DNA of 64,000 nucleotides from Gracilariopsis chorda (Eukaryota; Rhodophyta; Florideophyceae; Gracilariales; Gracilariaceae): the NCBI GenBank assembly GCA_003194525.1, contig NBIV01000288.1, positions 1 through 64,000 on the forward strand, read 5' to 3'. Below, piece by piece: positions 11,075 through 22,621 of the stretch (positions are counted from its first letter, which is position 1; each line of letters opens with the position of its first letter). The position numbers were made by a program, and so were the translations under genes. The notes beneath the pieces are model-generated. The model was not told the origin of the DNA, did no database searches, and worked only from the letters and a program-made list of their open reading frames with translations.

Positions 11075-13860
11075 CGTCTCTACTAAATCGGGCCTCTATC
11101 CACAGTGTATCAAATGTGTGTCGCTAAATTATATCAGACATATATCACACAAAATGTATCGAAATAGTATCAAACCTATGTCTCAGATGTCCACTCGGCC
11201 CTCCTTAGCCGTAAGAGCAACGTCATGGCAGCAAAATCCGCGAGGGCAATTTTCCCAAACGGGACCTGCAGAAGCGGAGCTATCTATAATAGCGCTGCCA
11301 AAGTAGGCCAATATCGGTGGGATTTGAATGTCCAGGAATGGGCAAACCCCGTAATGCTCCCCCCAAATTGGTCTTGCGACGTACATTTTACTGTACATCG
11401 TGCCATCTTGCGAGAAGAATTCCACTAGGTTGTACGAGTGCATCGTTCGCACGATAGTCTTTCGGTGACGGAGACGGGACTCGAGAGACGATTCTCCTGC
11501 CAACCGGCCTCGTTCCATGAACCGATTGGTATGCAAAGGCTTTTTGAAACAAACCGTGCTGAAGTTACACCGTACGGCTGAGGTGTGAAGAACCATATCA
11601 TAGAAAGCCCAAACCACTGGGCAGAAGTATTCCACCTCTTGGGGACGGTGAACAAAGAGAAAGTCAGACTAAACCATAGGAAGAATGACGTAGACTAAAC
11701 GTGTATGACCCCGCTTGGGATCGAATTCCATCTATCGGTTTAGTTGACGATTTCGGCTATCCGTTAATGGAGAAGCCTTATAGTTGAGAATCTGCGCGAT
11801 TCGCTCACAATCCAGTCTGCTGTAGGTGAGGTAAATGTACAAGGGGGTTCGACGGTACAAACTGAGAGCCTGAACCGAGTTGGTATTGATGTGTCAATAG
11901 GAGGAATCAAAACTGCGAGGATTAATGTCCTTCCGAGCTGTCCCATAACCACCTTGATGACAAAAGAGTTCACCGACAAGAAGAAGACGTAGACCCGGTT
12001 GACCGATGGGAAAGACGGTGGCCGGAGTGGCTATGACATGTTCCAGGAACGAGCACCGGATCCGAGTAATTATCCTGAGAGGTCAAAGCGTGCCTGCATC
12101 CGCGACCCCTACCTTGACCACTTCTGGGCATCTGCAAACCACTACGGCACTTAGAGGAAGTAACCTATTTGCCCATACCCCCGTAAGAAACCATCCGAGG
12201 GTGACGGTACATCGCGGATGCCAAACAGATTGGTTCTGTATGGAACCTTGAAGGTGAACAGAGAAGAGAGTGATTTAGGAATTGTCCCGAGGGGTTTCAA
12301 GAGGGTCAGAGGACGCATCTGCGCTCTCTGAAGGAGCCCTCTAACCTTTTGGTCTCGCGCGATCGATGAATGGCCCCAAAGCACTTAGAAAACGCCAAGG
12401 ATATGACACGGCTCCGTCCACACGGAAGTATCTGAATGGGCACTCCAACTACCCGCCTTGGTGGCAACAGTCTCTGTGGGTTCAGAAAGAACGAGTGCCG
12501 AGGGAGGCCCTCCTCAGAACCAATCTGTGAGTGAGCGGATGAGCCCTTCCGCTCCTCTAGCTCCAGAAGGGCCACCAATTCCTCAACGGTAGGCATGGAG
12601 TTACGGAAAACGATCGGCCAATCGGCAGGAAGACCAGTTTAAATCAGCTTAGTGCGCCAGCGCTTCGCTCATAGTGAACCGAACAGGCAAGAGCACTCGG
12701 AATCGAAGGCACCAAATGGAACGGAGGTTTACCGTAAATGGGCGGGGTGAATGCAGGCTGTCAGCTGACCAAGCGGGAAATTTTGCTAATGCCGCCGCAA
12801 AGCACACGAGAAAGACAACCCAAAGGGTGAGTTGGATCGACCACAGGGGAAATATTGAGTAGTTCCCAATGGTCAAACGAATCAAAAGGTACAAGACACG
12901 CTTCGCTAAATAGAAAGAAGCCTCCGGTGATGAAGGAGAGGTCAACCCCCAGGTTCGAATTTACGGCAAGTAAAATGCGCCACCGATAGTCGAGCGGACT
13001 ACCGAGTGGCACTCCGCAGGCTGAGCCACGATGTCGCACTAAAGTTCCCGCCAAAATGGTCTACCGACACTGGTCACCAGGCCAGAGTGTACAGCCAAGA
13101 GGGCGTCCTTGTCGGTAGGAGGGGAGTCTGTAATGCAGTGAGATCTGAACACATGGATAGTGCAACGCGCGCTGTACCAAATTGTTAGTGTGCCACGTTG
13201 GTTACATCGGCTAACTAACTAGAGTACTAGTGTATTTAATTCTTTAGATAGGTGGTGACACTCCGCTACGGTGGCGTGGGGCCATGCCTCTAGGGCCGGC
13301 CCCAACGTATTCCAAGTAGCAAAATGCACTTTCAGTTGAGCCTCACTCACCCTCAAAGCGGGTGCAGCGCTCTCTCTCCAAGAATGATAAAGGTAAGCAC
13401 CTCTTGGGTAAGTGTGATACCACGTGGTTTTTACAGTAAACCTTCTGGTTTACCTAAGACTATTCAGGCTCTATTAGCCCGTGTGCGCTGCACCACCAAC
13501 ATTACTAATTACTTACGGCTACCCCGCCTGGATATCTCGACGGCATAGTGGTCTGGTGCTGCCACCCCCACCCGGTTACCCAACTTCCACCCTTCAGATA
13601 GAGCCCTAGCCACGCTCCCAATAAAGTTTTTCCAGATGGGCTACCCACCGGGTACTCGACACCGAATTTGTTGTACCACAACACCAAACAGCTGTTCAAA
13701 TAATAAAGTGGCAGATATCGAAAAGTTGGCACACACTAAACAGCACCACAGATACCGCTTTATTCATCACGAGGAATAACTAGCACAAGTAGAAGCGATA
13801 CATCTCAGGCGAAAAGCGCCACAGTTCGTACCTGTCCTTCGTAGACACTAGTTCAAAAAG
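11075..13860. other. ORF-poor, relatively GC-rich block, possibly an old element relic
   Basis: No ORF gives a recognisable protein; the longest (minus strand 11183-11635, 150 aa) shows no family motif. The part 13200-13740 carries many short inverted repeats, for example a 7-bp stem at GTAAACCTTCTGGTTTAC near 13436. That architecture matches the Gypsy element at 35-45 kb, so this may be a relic LTR or non-coding part of a relative. No paired LTRs or target duplications were found. Confidence 0.35.
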
Positions 13861-13953
13861 GGCGTGATTTCCTCTTCTTGTATAGTCCAAAATGCAGACC
13901 CAAGCATACGATGCGTGCTCACACACAGTTGCTTTATTTCATCGGTGGCCAAA

Positions 13954-14918
13954 ATGAACCATAGTCCCGAGGCTTTTCAAACCACAATATTCGAGAGGTT
14001 TAGAACTAACGCTTCATGGCAAACCGTCTCAAAAAGACACAAAGTGTCTGTTAGTGTTCTAAGACGGGTCTTCAAAGCTCGAGCTAGCAAAGTACCAGCA
14101 GCACAACCTCGAAATCCATCGGATACTCAAATAACCATTCTGAAATGTGGTCGTCCTTCCAAACTCTGATACCACGAGGAAGAAGTATTGTTCCAACTCG
14201 TGTTAGTTTACAGAAAACTATCATATCCATACTGCGAAGACCAAATTAACTTTCGTGATAACCGCCATTCTTCCGGATGCGCCCATCACTTCCTAAAGAG
14301 AAACAGCCCACAATTACATCATGTAAAAATGGTAGAGGACAAACAGGTCGAGGCTGCCACACCAGAAGTACTAAACCAACGTACTTCTAGTGTGAAGGCA
14401 GTTTGGAAGCACCGAAATGTCAACCCTCGGGAAAACATTTAACACCGACCAGTCCGGCGCTTCTCTTGCCAAAATGAAAGGCCGCAGCGTTCGTAAAGGA
14501 ATCGGAAGGAAAGGATAACGGCTAGTACAAAAAAGGTTTGCCACTAATTTGGATCCGATGGCAATCATGTAGGTGGTGTGAGGGGGCAGCAAAACGTACA
14601 AAACTGTTGTTGTATTCCTGGATAGTTATCACACTATCACAAAGTTCGTGGGGAGGTTCAGTCACTGCGCGCAGTGTTGCCGGGGTGCTATTATTTTCAA
14701 CGAAACCCTCCTGGGACCGACACGCAAACAGCATTCAAATGGGTGCAAAGATTCGTGCATCAGACAGAGCATCTGCGCAGTAATTATCAGAAGCTTCCTC
14801 TGGTTCTTGACGGGTATGGCGCGCATGTGCGGTACAGAACCCTGAAGCTGTTTAAGGACAACTGTGTGGTTGTCAATGTCCTTCCATCTCATATCTCGCA
14901 TGTGACGAATCCGTTATA
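13954..14918 (+). pseudogene. Decayed pogo-like (DDE_1) transposase
   Basis: Relic of a Tc1/mariner-superfamily (pogo/Tigger group) transposase. The N-terminal part (from an ATG at 13954) has a helix-turn-helix-like stretch, W-Q-T-V-S-K-R-H-K-V-S-V-S-V-L-R. The C-terminal part (about 14674-14918) has the DDE_1 layout: F-V-H-Q-T followed by L-V-L-D-G-Y-G-A-H (second catalytic Asp) and then L-P-S-H-I-S-H-V-T-N-P-L, the block that normally continues to Asp (P-L-D). Here the Asp position is a stop codon (TAA, about 14916). Between the two parts there are several stops and at least one frame change. Terminal repeats and the TA target were not located. Confidence 0.5.
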
Positions 14919-14919
14919 A

Positions 14920-16054
14920 GCTACGGTCTTCTCCGACAATTCGTTCTTGCAGCAGAAACTGCACCTTGCAGGCCGACAGAAAAACAAACTCAACACTTTT
15001 GATGTCGGGCAGTGCACACACAACGCCTATGCAAGATCGTATACCGAACCAAACATAATATCCGGTTTTCAAAAAACTTGCACTTAAGAGCAGCAAGTTT
15101 TTTCTCCAAGCTTTGAGCCGTTAAAAACATATATGTGCGATAGAGATAGGAATATGTTTAGCAATGTTAAGGTGGAAATCTTTTCCGAGAGATTTAAGAA
15201 GAGCAGCCGTACCATATTGCGAGACGAGGTTGTATAGCAAGAAAAACACGTCATAATTAATACAACGTCGGGTGCAGTCATCAAAAATGTCAAGGTGATG
15301 TAGGATTTAAATGAGTGAGGAGCCCATACTAAAGATCCTGCTGCCGCTAAGGCTGTGGCGGAAAAGACAGCGCACTACCGGAAATGAGAGGCGAACATGT
15401 GCCACCTTCAGCAGCTCGCGCCATAGCGCGCAATCTTGCGCAAGCGCTTGAATGAGAACCTCTAGTTTTGTAATCATAAACGGTGTTTGCGAGCAGAGCA
15501 GATGGCACCAATTATGTAGACGCAGCCGAAAGTGGACAATTCAAAAATACGCTCTACTGGGCGCAAGTATCTTGTTCACATTATGAAAAGTGAATATTTG
15601 GGTTGTTTAGGAGGTTCAAAGGGAGCCACGTGGATGACCTTGCCCTTTGCTCCAGCAAACGTGCGCTCTTGTGATAGCAAGCAATTGGGAGCCAGCTCTG
15701 TGAAACTTGACGCCGTTGCATTTGAGTCCTGCATTGTCGAGATATGACCTTTTTATTGATCTTCGTTCCCCAAAATATGGCCTCTTGCCACATTATTCTG
15801 AGAAAAGCTAGTAATTTTAAACAATTCTGCACGTCCGAAACGGATGGGCCATTATGAAATTAACTGTTGACGATGATTCTAACTATATTAACACATAAAT
15901 TCTATTAATGATCAACCATTTCCAATGCGGTTTCCCTGCTTCGCTGGAGATATATTGAAAATTATGGCTTACAAGATATTTTCAGAAGATAATGAATGGC
16001 TCATGTGACGAAATGCACCATTAATAAGCTACTGTTTACAGGTGAACACTGTTA
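14920..16054. other. Spacer without recognised gene
   Basis: Short overlapping ORFs only. No repeat pairs or motifs could be supported up to the TTA target of the first Harbinger element at 16055. Confidence 0.4.
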
Positions 16055-16057
16055 TTA

Positions 16058-16075
16058 GGGCCGTTCTATGACCTT
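16058..16075 (+). repeat. Left terminal inverted repeat of Harbinger copy A
   Basis: 18 bp that pair, with about two mismatches, with the reverse complement of 19387-19403. Preceded by TTA. Confidence 0.7.
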
Positions 16076-16196
16076 CTTAATCTGTGAACGGTTCACTCTG
16101 AATTAAAAAGTTTTCGATTTTAGTCCAGTTTCGTACACTAAGAAAAACAAATGAAACGTCTAAGAGGACAAAGCAATCCCATCGCGAAGAATATGC

Positions 16197-17278
16197 ATGC
16201 GACTTCGCAACAACATGGTGGAAATCACTCTTTCGTCGCGCACAATCCAGTTCCTTCAACTCCTTCACGACAGAACCGTGCAGTCGAGCAAAAGAAACAT
16301 ACGAAGGCGCATTTTAGCGAGATTTGTTATGCACATCATTTACAGTGCAATATGCGCACAAGTGATGGAACAAGATACGCGTGCACTGCGATACCTGCTT
16401 CCCCAAACTCCGTTCAAAACACAGGCGCACATAGACTGCCTTTCCGACAGTGTGTTTACGAGAAACTACTGCGTTACAAAGGGTCAACACAGCTTTCTCC
16501 TGTCCATTGTGCAAGATTTTCTACAACGAACGCAGAAAAATTTTCTTAGAGTTCTAGCTTCTCCCAATCCATCTCTTATGTTATTTCGTACGTTAAAACT
16601 TCTAGCAGGACAAAGTTACTGAGATGTATCGTGGCCATACGGGGTTAGCTCTTCAAAATTTTACCATGCATTCACGGAAACCCTAATCGTTCTTGACCAA
16701 AAATTCCCGCAGATCAGATTTCCGCACTCAGAAGAAGAGTGTATGAACCAGGAAAATATGTTTCAAAGCTTAAAAAAAGTCCACGTCATGGTGTTTTATC
16801 GGCATTGGACGGAATAGCCATTTCAAGTAGGTGCCCTTACCTGAGAGAAGCTCCAGATCCCATCAAGAACTACAATCGAAAGACATTCTTTGCTCTTTGC
16901 GTGCAGGCAACAGTGCAAGCGGACGATATGTTTTCGTTGGTGTCTGCACGTCATTTTGGTGGAACGCATGACGCCACTGCCTTTAGTACTACAAAACTAT
17001 ACGACTTACTACATGGAGATGAGCTACCTTCTTGGGCAGCCGTCGTTGCTGGTGGTGCCTATAGTAACAAAGCACGCGTTTTGACGGCCTATCCGGGTCG
17101 AAATTTAACACAGAAAGAAGACACATATAACGCTTACAACTATGCTACTCGGGCGTGCGTAGAAGAAGTGTTCTGGATTATAGTATGTCACTTCGGATTC
17201 TTCTGGTCTGCTATACGTTATTTCTTGTATCACACTACTCTCATCATTCTTTTCCCCTGTAAGTTATACAACTTTTGA
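16197..17278 (+). pseudogene. PIF/Harbinger DDE nuclease, broken (copy A)
   Basis: The transposase (DDE_4 family) that cuts and joins the element. The N-terminal part runs 16197-16622; the catalytic part lies about 16760-17278. The first Asp is in L-D-G-I-A-I; next come the conserved Y-N-R-K block and S-A-R-H-F-G-G-T-H-D-A-T-A-F. The second Asp should lie in the block read here as V-V-A-G-G-A-Y; copy B has V-V-A-D-D-A-Y, so the Asp is lost. The glutamate block is C-V-E-E-V-F-W. There is an in-frame TGA at 16620-16622 where copy B has a Leu codon, and one frame change between about 16700 and 16760. The catalytic ORF opens with GTG, so it is a fragment and not a gene start. Confidence 0.7.
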
Positions 17279-18222
17279 ATTGATACGTCTGACGATAGTA
17301 TGTACGAATTCATTGCTGTGCATGAAGATAATCAGATTTATGGCATTCCTGTTGTGCATTTTCAAGATGGGCTGCACATTGGGAGAGATAACATACGTGC
17401 ACGAAACCGTGGTAGAGAAGTTTCCCATTTGAGAGATTAACATGCGGATCATCTTCAAAGACAGGGCTTTGTACGAAGAAGAACATGCTGAGCTTTGTTT
17501 GAAAGTGTTGCGAACAGAATCCAAGGCAGTACGTGGTAGAGTATACGGTTGTCAACTTGAGGCTCATCTGTGTCTCTGCCACACGTCAGATCCCGGACAA
17601 ACCTCACTACAGAACTGCCAAGTTTACTGGGTAGTCTCTTTTCCCTGGCCGAATAGAATATTTCTGAGGCCTTGGGTAAAGAGTCAGTCAAGCATTAATA
17701 AACGTTGCGATGTGGTGCTGCAAAGCCGAGGCTGATGGCTCACTTTTTGTTTCAAGCATTGGAAACTTCTTGCACCCTTTGCAAAGACCTCATTCCCTTT
17801 GCAAAAATTTTACATGGCAGCTTCGGCTTCTACCAGCTGTCCAAGAAGCTTGTGAATTATACCCTGAAGAAGGCTTTTCTCTTTTTCTGTGATGGCTAGC
17901 GAATGCATTTGCTTTGCTTCATTCAGGGCATATAGACTAAACCTGGTAGCCCGTGACTGTGCATCCATTTATTCCAACGAGCACTTTCTCGTTCTGGATT
18001 CTTTGGAGTGAACATCTCGCTTCCCCTCATTCGAATTAAGGGCAGAAATGAGGCTCTCGACTCTGAAATTGTTTTCTTCTCGCGCCTTTGTCCTGTGCCG
18101 CTTCTCTGGATGATACGAAACCGATTGCCCACCAAATTGATAAGGAGATATAGAATCTCCTACACCTTCTTCCCTTTAGACATCAGTAATTAAAGCACGG
18201 GGGGCTAATGGTTGAAGGACAG

Positions 18223-18260
18223 GGTTGAATTGTAGAGAATAGGTTGAATTGTAGAGAATA
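18223..18260. repeat. Two perfect tandem copies of a 19-bp unit
   Basis: GGTTGAATTGTAGAGAATA occurs twice back to back (18223-18241 and 18242-18260) inside Harbinger copy A, between its two genes. It is probably a recent slippage duplication. Confidence 0.9.
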
Positions 18261-18314
18261 GTAAGCATACCTAATGTAACATTTAACATGAGCAGAATTC
18301 GCAAATTCATCTGG

Positions 18315-18767
18315 ATTGCCTGTCCAGATGCTTCAAATCGTGACACACATCTTCCGTAGGGCTTTCTAATTCACCAAACTTACGTTTTAGTGCTCCACCG
18401 TCCCCCCATCCCAGTGAGGGAAAAGGGCCGGATCGATTATTCTTATGCAATTCAACGTAACTCCACCGGATAAGACTTCATTGGCTTTCAGAGTAAACAG
18501 CTTGTCATTAAATAGTGGTACAATCGAACTAGACCACGGATCATCATGCTGTTTGTTCAGTTCTTCTCTTGAAATACATTGCATTAGACTTTGTCTTGCT
18601 GCCGTCATCTGCATATCTTTCAAAACATAAAGGAGGCAGCAGTACTCTATGGCTTTAAAGGGAGGTCTCTTTTCCCCACTCAGAGTGACACTCTGGCCAC
18701 GGGATACAGTACTTGGCAAACCAACTGAGAGAATTTCATTGCTTATAACTGGTATGTCTCCTCTCAC
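18315..18767 (-). pseudogene. Myb/SANT-like partner protein of Harbinger copy A, broken
   Basis: PIF/Harbinger elements carry a second gene whose trihelix/Myb-like product helps bring the nuclease to DNA. The ORF 18387-18767 has an S-G-G-V-T-L-N-C-I-R-I-I-D-P block that aligns with the S-G-G-V-T-L-S-D-I-C-M-I-N-P block of copy B. Past its stop the homology to copy B continues (K-R-K-F-G-E-L-E-S), showing that the stop is premature. The N-terminal ~80 residues (P-P-F-K-A-I-E-Y-C-C-L-L-Y-V-L and following) have no counterpart I can name. It is convergent with the nuclease, the usual arrangement for this superfamily. Confidence 0.5.
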
Positions 18768-19386
18768 ATATTCAACTTGTTCACTACCATTTTCAGTTCG
18801 AATGATTCTGACCGTAGTTGAACGAAGATTTTGAATCCATTGTTGCTACAGAATGGCGTTCGGATTGCTCACTGCCTTCAGCATGTCTCCCATGACTATT
18901 TGATCTCTGTAACATTTTGTGTGCTATAAGGAGGTGCTTTGTGGATAATCAAGCATTTTGTGCTCCTAAAATTTTCAAGCCCTTGAGTATGGCTTTCGAT
19001 GTATGATTATCCAGTGCAGCAGAGGTCATAAGACTTCGTGCTTCGCCAACGGTTGTTGGAAGGTTAGATTTGGACGTTACGTGTCATCGAGCGGGCTATT
19101 TCTAGGTTTAAGATTATCGGAGAAAACTTGATGTTCAAAATGCTGTCAGGTATGTTTGACCTTGGTTCTTGCATCACATTTTCATCCATCTTGTTATAAT
19201 GCCAAAAGGAATTTGTAAGGGCTTACTCACTAAACAAGAACATGCAAGTGAGTTAACCTGTTCTTGACATGGCTGCGAAAACTTTTGAGCTGCAGACGGA
19301 AACGAAATTTGGCTTCCACGTCTTGCAACCTGATGTCGTTTTATTGGACGTCTTCAGATTTTGCGTTCACTGTTTCCGCGTAAATA

Positions 19387-19403
19387 AAGTCATAGAACGG
19401 CAC
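19387..19403 (-). repeat. Right terminal inverted repeat of Harbinger copy A
   Basis: Inverted match to 16058-16075, followed directly by TTA and then by the left end of copy B. Confidence 0.7.
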
Positions 19404-19406
19404 TTA

Positions 19407-19426
19407 GGAGCGTTCTACGAGTTTGA
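19407..19426 (+). repeat. Left terminal inverted repeat of Harbinger copy B
   Basis: Pairs with the reverse complement of the right end at 23178-23195 with few mismatches, and resembles the copy A terminus (GG-x-x-CGTTCTA). Confidence 0.6.
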
Positions 19427-19709
19427 CGCTGATGATGGAAAGAAATTTTGGGCAACCTCTTTTAAAAGCTTCCAAGTATAAAAGCGTTCTCTCAGTCTGG
19501 AAACAAGGATGCCGTCAACCCTGGATATGCCTGGTATGATTTCATGCTTTGTAGACCCTATGTTTGACCGCAGAGTCCAAGAGGCTGTCAAAGCTTTGCA
19601 TGTGTCCTGCTAACGTAAACCGCCGTCACGAAGAAATCACCAAGAATGGCTTCATCGAGTAGCTCTCCACATTCTAAACACCGTTCTGACGATTGCACTC
19701 TCCAAAAAA

Positions 19710-20859
19710 ATGCTGCATAACACAAAACCTATTCTGCCAAGACATACGTTTGATTACCAAAAACACATACGTAACATATCTGATGCACTCTTCGCTCGCA
19801 TGCACCCACTTACGAAGGCGCAATTTTTTCTTCTGCACTCTGCTTTGTACCAAACACTTAAACGAATTCAACGATCAGATTCAGCTGTTGCAAGTGCCGT
19901 TTCATCAGCTGTGATGCTGTTCGTAACGCTACGATTACTAGCCGGAGCTAGTTATCTGGATTTTTATAGGCCCTACGAGATTGCCGTTTCTGCTGTTTAT
20001 CGTGTATTTAAGGAAACCTTGTGTGATTTAAATAGAGTAATTGCAGGTTTGCACTTTCCATCCACCGAAAGGTAATGTATTATAAGCGCAAAGCAGCTTC
20101 AACAATTACGAAAATCTCCGTTTGATGGTACAATAGCAGCTATGGATAGTATTGATATCGAGATAAATCGGCCTGCAATATCGGATGCCGTAGATCCAAA
20201 AAAGTACTATAACAGAAAAAGATTCTTTTCCATCGTTTTGCAAGCAGCAGTAGAAGCAAAGTACACGTTTTCATTTATATCCGCTCGGCACGCGGGGGGT
20301 ACGCACGAGTCGACTGCTTTTGTTGCAAAAGCAGTCGAATCGTGCGTACCCCCTTTTCGACATGTTGAAAGGTGATTGTCTTCCGCTCTGGGCCACCGTG
20401 GTCGCAGACGATGCGTACTTTAATGATGGAAGACTTCTAACGCCATATTCTGGTAAAGGACTAATTGGGAAGCAAGATGCATTCAACTATTATCATTCTT
20501 CTTGTCGGATTTGTGCCGAGCAAGCATTCGGCATGTTAGCTTCTCGCTTTGGAATATTTTTGTCGGCACTACGGTATCCCATTGCGAAGTCCACACTTAT
20601 AATTATGGTGGCAGTAAAGCTGCACAATTTCATGATCGAGAATGCCGACAGGTCGCTGTTTGATACGATACCAACTCATGAACTGAACAGTGTAAGAGGC
20701 TCTCCAATAGTCCACTTTCAAGATATGCTACACACTGAAAGAGATAACAGAAGATCACGACAGTGCAGTAGAGACACCATTGTGATTAGAGATTCTCTTG
20801 CTGAAAAACTTTGCAGACTAGGTTTTGTACGCAAGAGACGGAATCGCGACAACATGTAA
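19710..20859 (+). pseudogene. PIF/Harbinger DDE nuclease, broken (copy B)
   Basis: Same protein family as copy A but better preserved at the active site. The N-terminal ORF runs 19710-20075 (L-L-A-G-A-S-Y-L-D-F near its end). The first Asp is in A-A-M-D-S-I-D near 20145, followed by K-Y-Y-N-R-K and S-A-R-H-A-G-G-T-H-E-S-T-A-F. The second Asp is in V-V-A-D-D-A-Y near 20405, and the glutamate in C-A-E-Q-A-F-G near 20515; all three acidic residues are present. Damage: an in-frame TAA at 20073-20075 and a frame change coinciding with the quasi-palindrome at 20295-20353. It ends at 20859. Confidence 0.7.
20295..20353. repeat. Quasi-palindrome, 28-bp arms, 3-base loop
   Basis: The left arm (20295-20322), which encodes G-G-T-H-E-S-T-A-F, is followed after TTG by its own reverse complement (20326-20353) with one mismatch. 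The left arm is the conserved transposase sequence; the right arm is not expected from copy A. Hence the right arm was probably copied from the left. Confidence 0.95.
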
Positions 20860-21289
20860 CTCTATGAAATGCCTCCGTTCTGCTCTTTCCTGTGTTCTTG
20901 GCGTCGCGTGCCAGCGCGACCGAAAAGCTTCTACCTTTGTTGCCGCATGCCGTCTTCCTCTTACCTCCATTTCTCAGGCTGTTCCGGCCACCCCACTGTT
21001 CTCCAGCCCCATGCTTCCCTCGCCAACCAACCGTTGCGTCTTTTCAGCCTCCCGCTTTTCGCATTACACTCGCTTCCTGTGATATAGACAACTCCTCAAC
21101 ATCATATGTCAAGCTCTTGTTGCAGAACTCCATTGACAAGGCAAATAGTATTGCCTTCGACATCATTTGTTCAATCTACAAGCTCCGGTATGAGAAAAGT
21201 ACAGTGCCATTTCTGCATCGATCAAACCGTGCAGGTTCGTGCAGGATCGCCAATCCTGCCACACTCCTTGGGCCGAGCTTCGCAGTGAA

Positions 21290-21589
21290 TCATGCCAGAG
21301 CTGCTCTTGCATCGCTCACGGGGCTTGCCTTTCTCTTTACAATTAGTTTAACACCATCAAGAGCCCCATCATTACCGCACACTTGTGCAGCGTTCATCAA
21401 AAAGTACGACAGGTACATGTCTCCGCTGTTCACTGCTCTATGCTCTTCTTCACGGACCTGTTGCTTCCCTTGTTCATCTCCAACTCGCATACCATCGTCC
21501 GTTAACCACCAGCCTACTTCCGCAAAGTCGGTCTCCCGCGCCAATCGAAGCCTCATAGTGTCCACCTCCCCTTCCATAACCTTTCCCAC
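21290..21589 (-). CDS. Unassigned 99-aa ORF downstream of the Myb-like gene
   Basis: The minus strand gives a charged, protein-like sequence (E-V-G-W-W-L-T-D-D-G-M near residue 25). The opposite strand gives only a Pro/Ser-rich ORF (20892-21620) that I regard as its shadow. It could be an extra exon or an unrelated relic inside Harbinger copy B. No family recognised. Confidence 0.2.
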   Translation of the reverse strand: MGKVMEGEVDTMRLRLARETDFAEVGWWLTDDGMRVGDEQGKQQVREEEHRAVNSGDMYLSYFLMNAAQVCGNDGALDGVKLIVKRKASPVSDARAALA

Positions 21590-21608
21590 GTACTTTAAGA
21601 TGATAATT

Positions 21609-22260
21609 CTACTCTGCTGAACCCAAATTGCCCATAAGTTTCTTCAAAATTCTTTGAAACACTGATTTGTCATCATCATTTGATGACTGCTGTAGCATTT
21701 CTTTCGTCCTTGAAATAGCGTGCAGAGTAGAATACGCCGAACGCGCCTGTGCATCAAGAGCCTCAAATCGCATCTTATCTCCCCTCAAAACTTGTAGCTC
21801 TCTCGAACTGCTGTCATAAGGAGGCCGCAATGCCGACACGAGACTATCCACTCCCACTACATTAATCTCCTGATTGTTTCACTTCCTTCTTTTGTTGTGC
21901 GCTTGAAACTCTGGACCCCCGAGACCATATCCACCAAAGCCACGTTCAATTCCTTCTTCCCTTTATGCTACAATATCTAATGCCCTTGTTGCGAGTGGCT
22001 GGAGGATCGGGTGTTTTTTAAAAAAGCAAAACGCATACAAAATATATGACTTCCCGTTAGCAAATGATGGAAGAGCTTCAGGATCGCCTTGCCCAGAATC
22101 CTCGTATCGAGAGATACAAGTGCCATATAAACTCTTGAATTCCCCAACCTTTCTTTTCAAGACCCCTCCATCACGTAAATGAGGTCTTCGGGCAGGATTA
22201 ATCATGCAAATATCACTCAGTGTCACACCTCCCGATAAAAGTGTATTTTTCCTTGGTTTA
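21609..22260 (-). pseudogene. Myb/SANT-like partner protein of Harbinger copy B, broken
   Basis: The segment from about 22260 down to 21963 has the trihelix-like order: hydrophobic start, S-G-G-V-T-L-S-D, P-H-L-R-D-G-G-V-L-K-R-K-V-G-E-F-K, then R-Y-E-D-S-G-Q-G-D-P, and a F-A-N-G-K-S-Y-I-L-Y-A-F block. The C-terminal segment (21857-21609) is helical and charged, as in other partner proteins of this superfamily. The two segments are in one frame and separated by two stops (TAA at 21963-21965 and a TGA further on), with no frame change. Role by family: DNA-binding helper of the DDE nuclease. Convergent with the nuclease gene. Confidence 0.5.
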
Positions 22261-22621
22261 AACTAGCAGGCATTAAAAAGAGGATCAATTTCTTCTGTCC
22301 ACGAATGGGTTATTTCTTGATCAAGTTGCTCCCGATCGTAGCATCGCAATAAATTCTGTCGCGTACCTATCATTCTTGTGTTCGCAAGAACATTGAGTGG
22401 TAGAATTCGGCCGCTTCAAAAGCAAGACGCCTTCTCTCCACTGATAAGCTCAATGTCGGCTGTGGTTCTCACTTATATTTGAGCTATTCATCACATATTC
22501 TCCATCAACAGTAGTTGGTGCGTCTCATCATACGTATTCTATGACCTCAGAATTGTCCTTCGCTCGTCGTATTCTTACTGTTGTCGAAGGAAGTCGATGA
22601 AAAACGGTAATATTGCTGTTA

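Larger units (their letters stand above)
16058..19403 (+). mobile_element. PIF/Harbinger DNA transposon, copy A
   Basis: A 3.35-kb element bounded by imperfect terminal inverted repeats: GGGCCGTTCTATGACCTT at 16058-16075 and AAGTCATAGAACGGCAC at 19387-19403. It is flanked on both sides by TTA (16055-16057 and 19404-19406), the 3-bp target typical of PIF/Harbinger. It carries the usual two genes: a DDE nuclease on the plus strand (16197-17278) and a Myb/SANT-like protein on the minus strand (about 18315-18767). Both genes are broken, so it cannot move on its own. Its right target triplet is also the left flank of the next Harbinger element. Confidence 0.75.

Noticed and set aside
11183-11635. 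Minus-strand 150-codon ORF as a host gene
   Set aside because: No motif, overlapping frames of similar length, and it lies in a block that looks like decayed repeat.
20892-21620. Plus-strand 242-codon ORF
   Set aside because: Low-complexity Pro/Ser/Leu sequence overlapping more protein-like minus-strand ORFs; judged a shadow.
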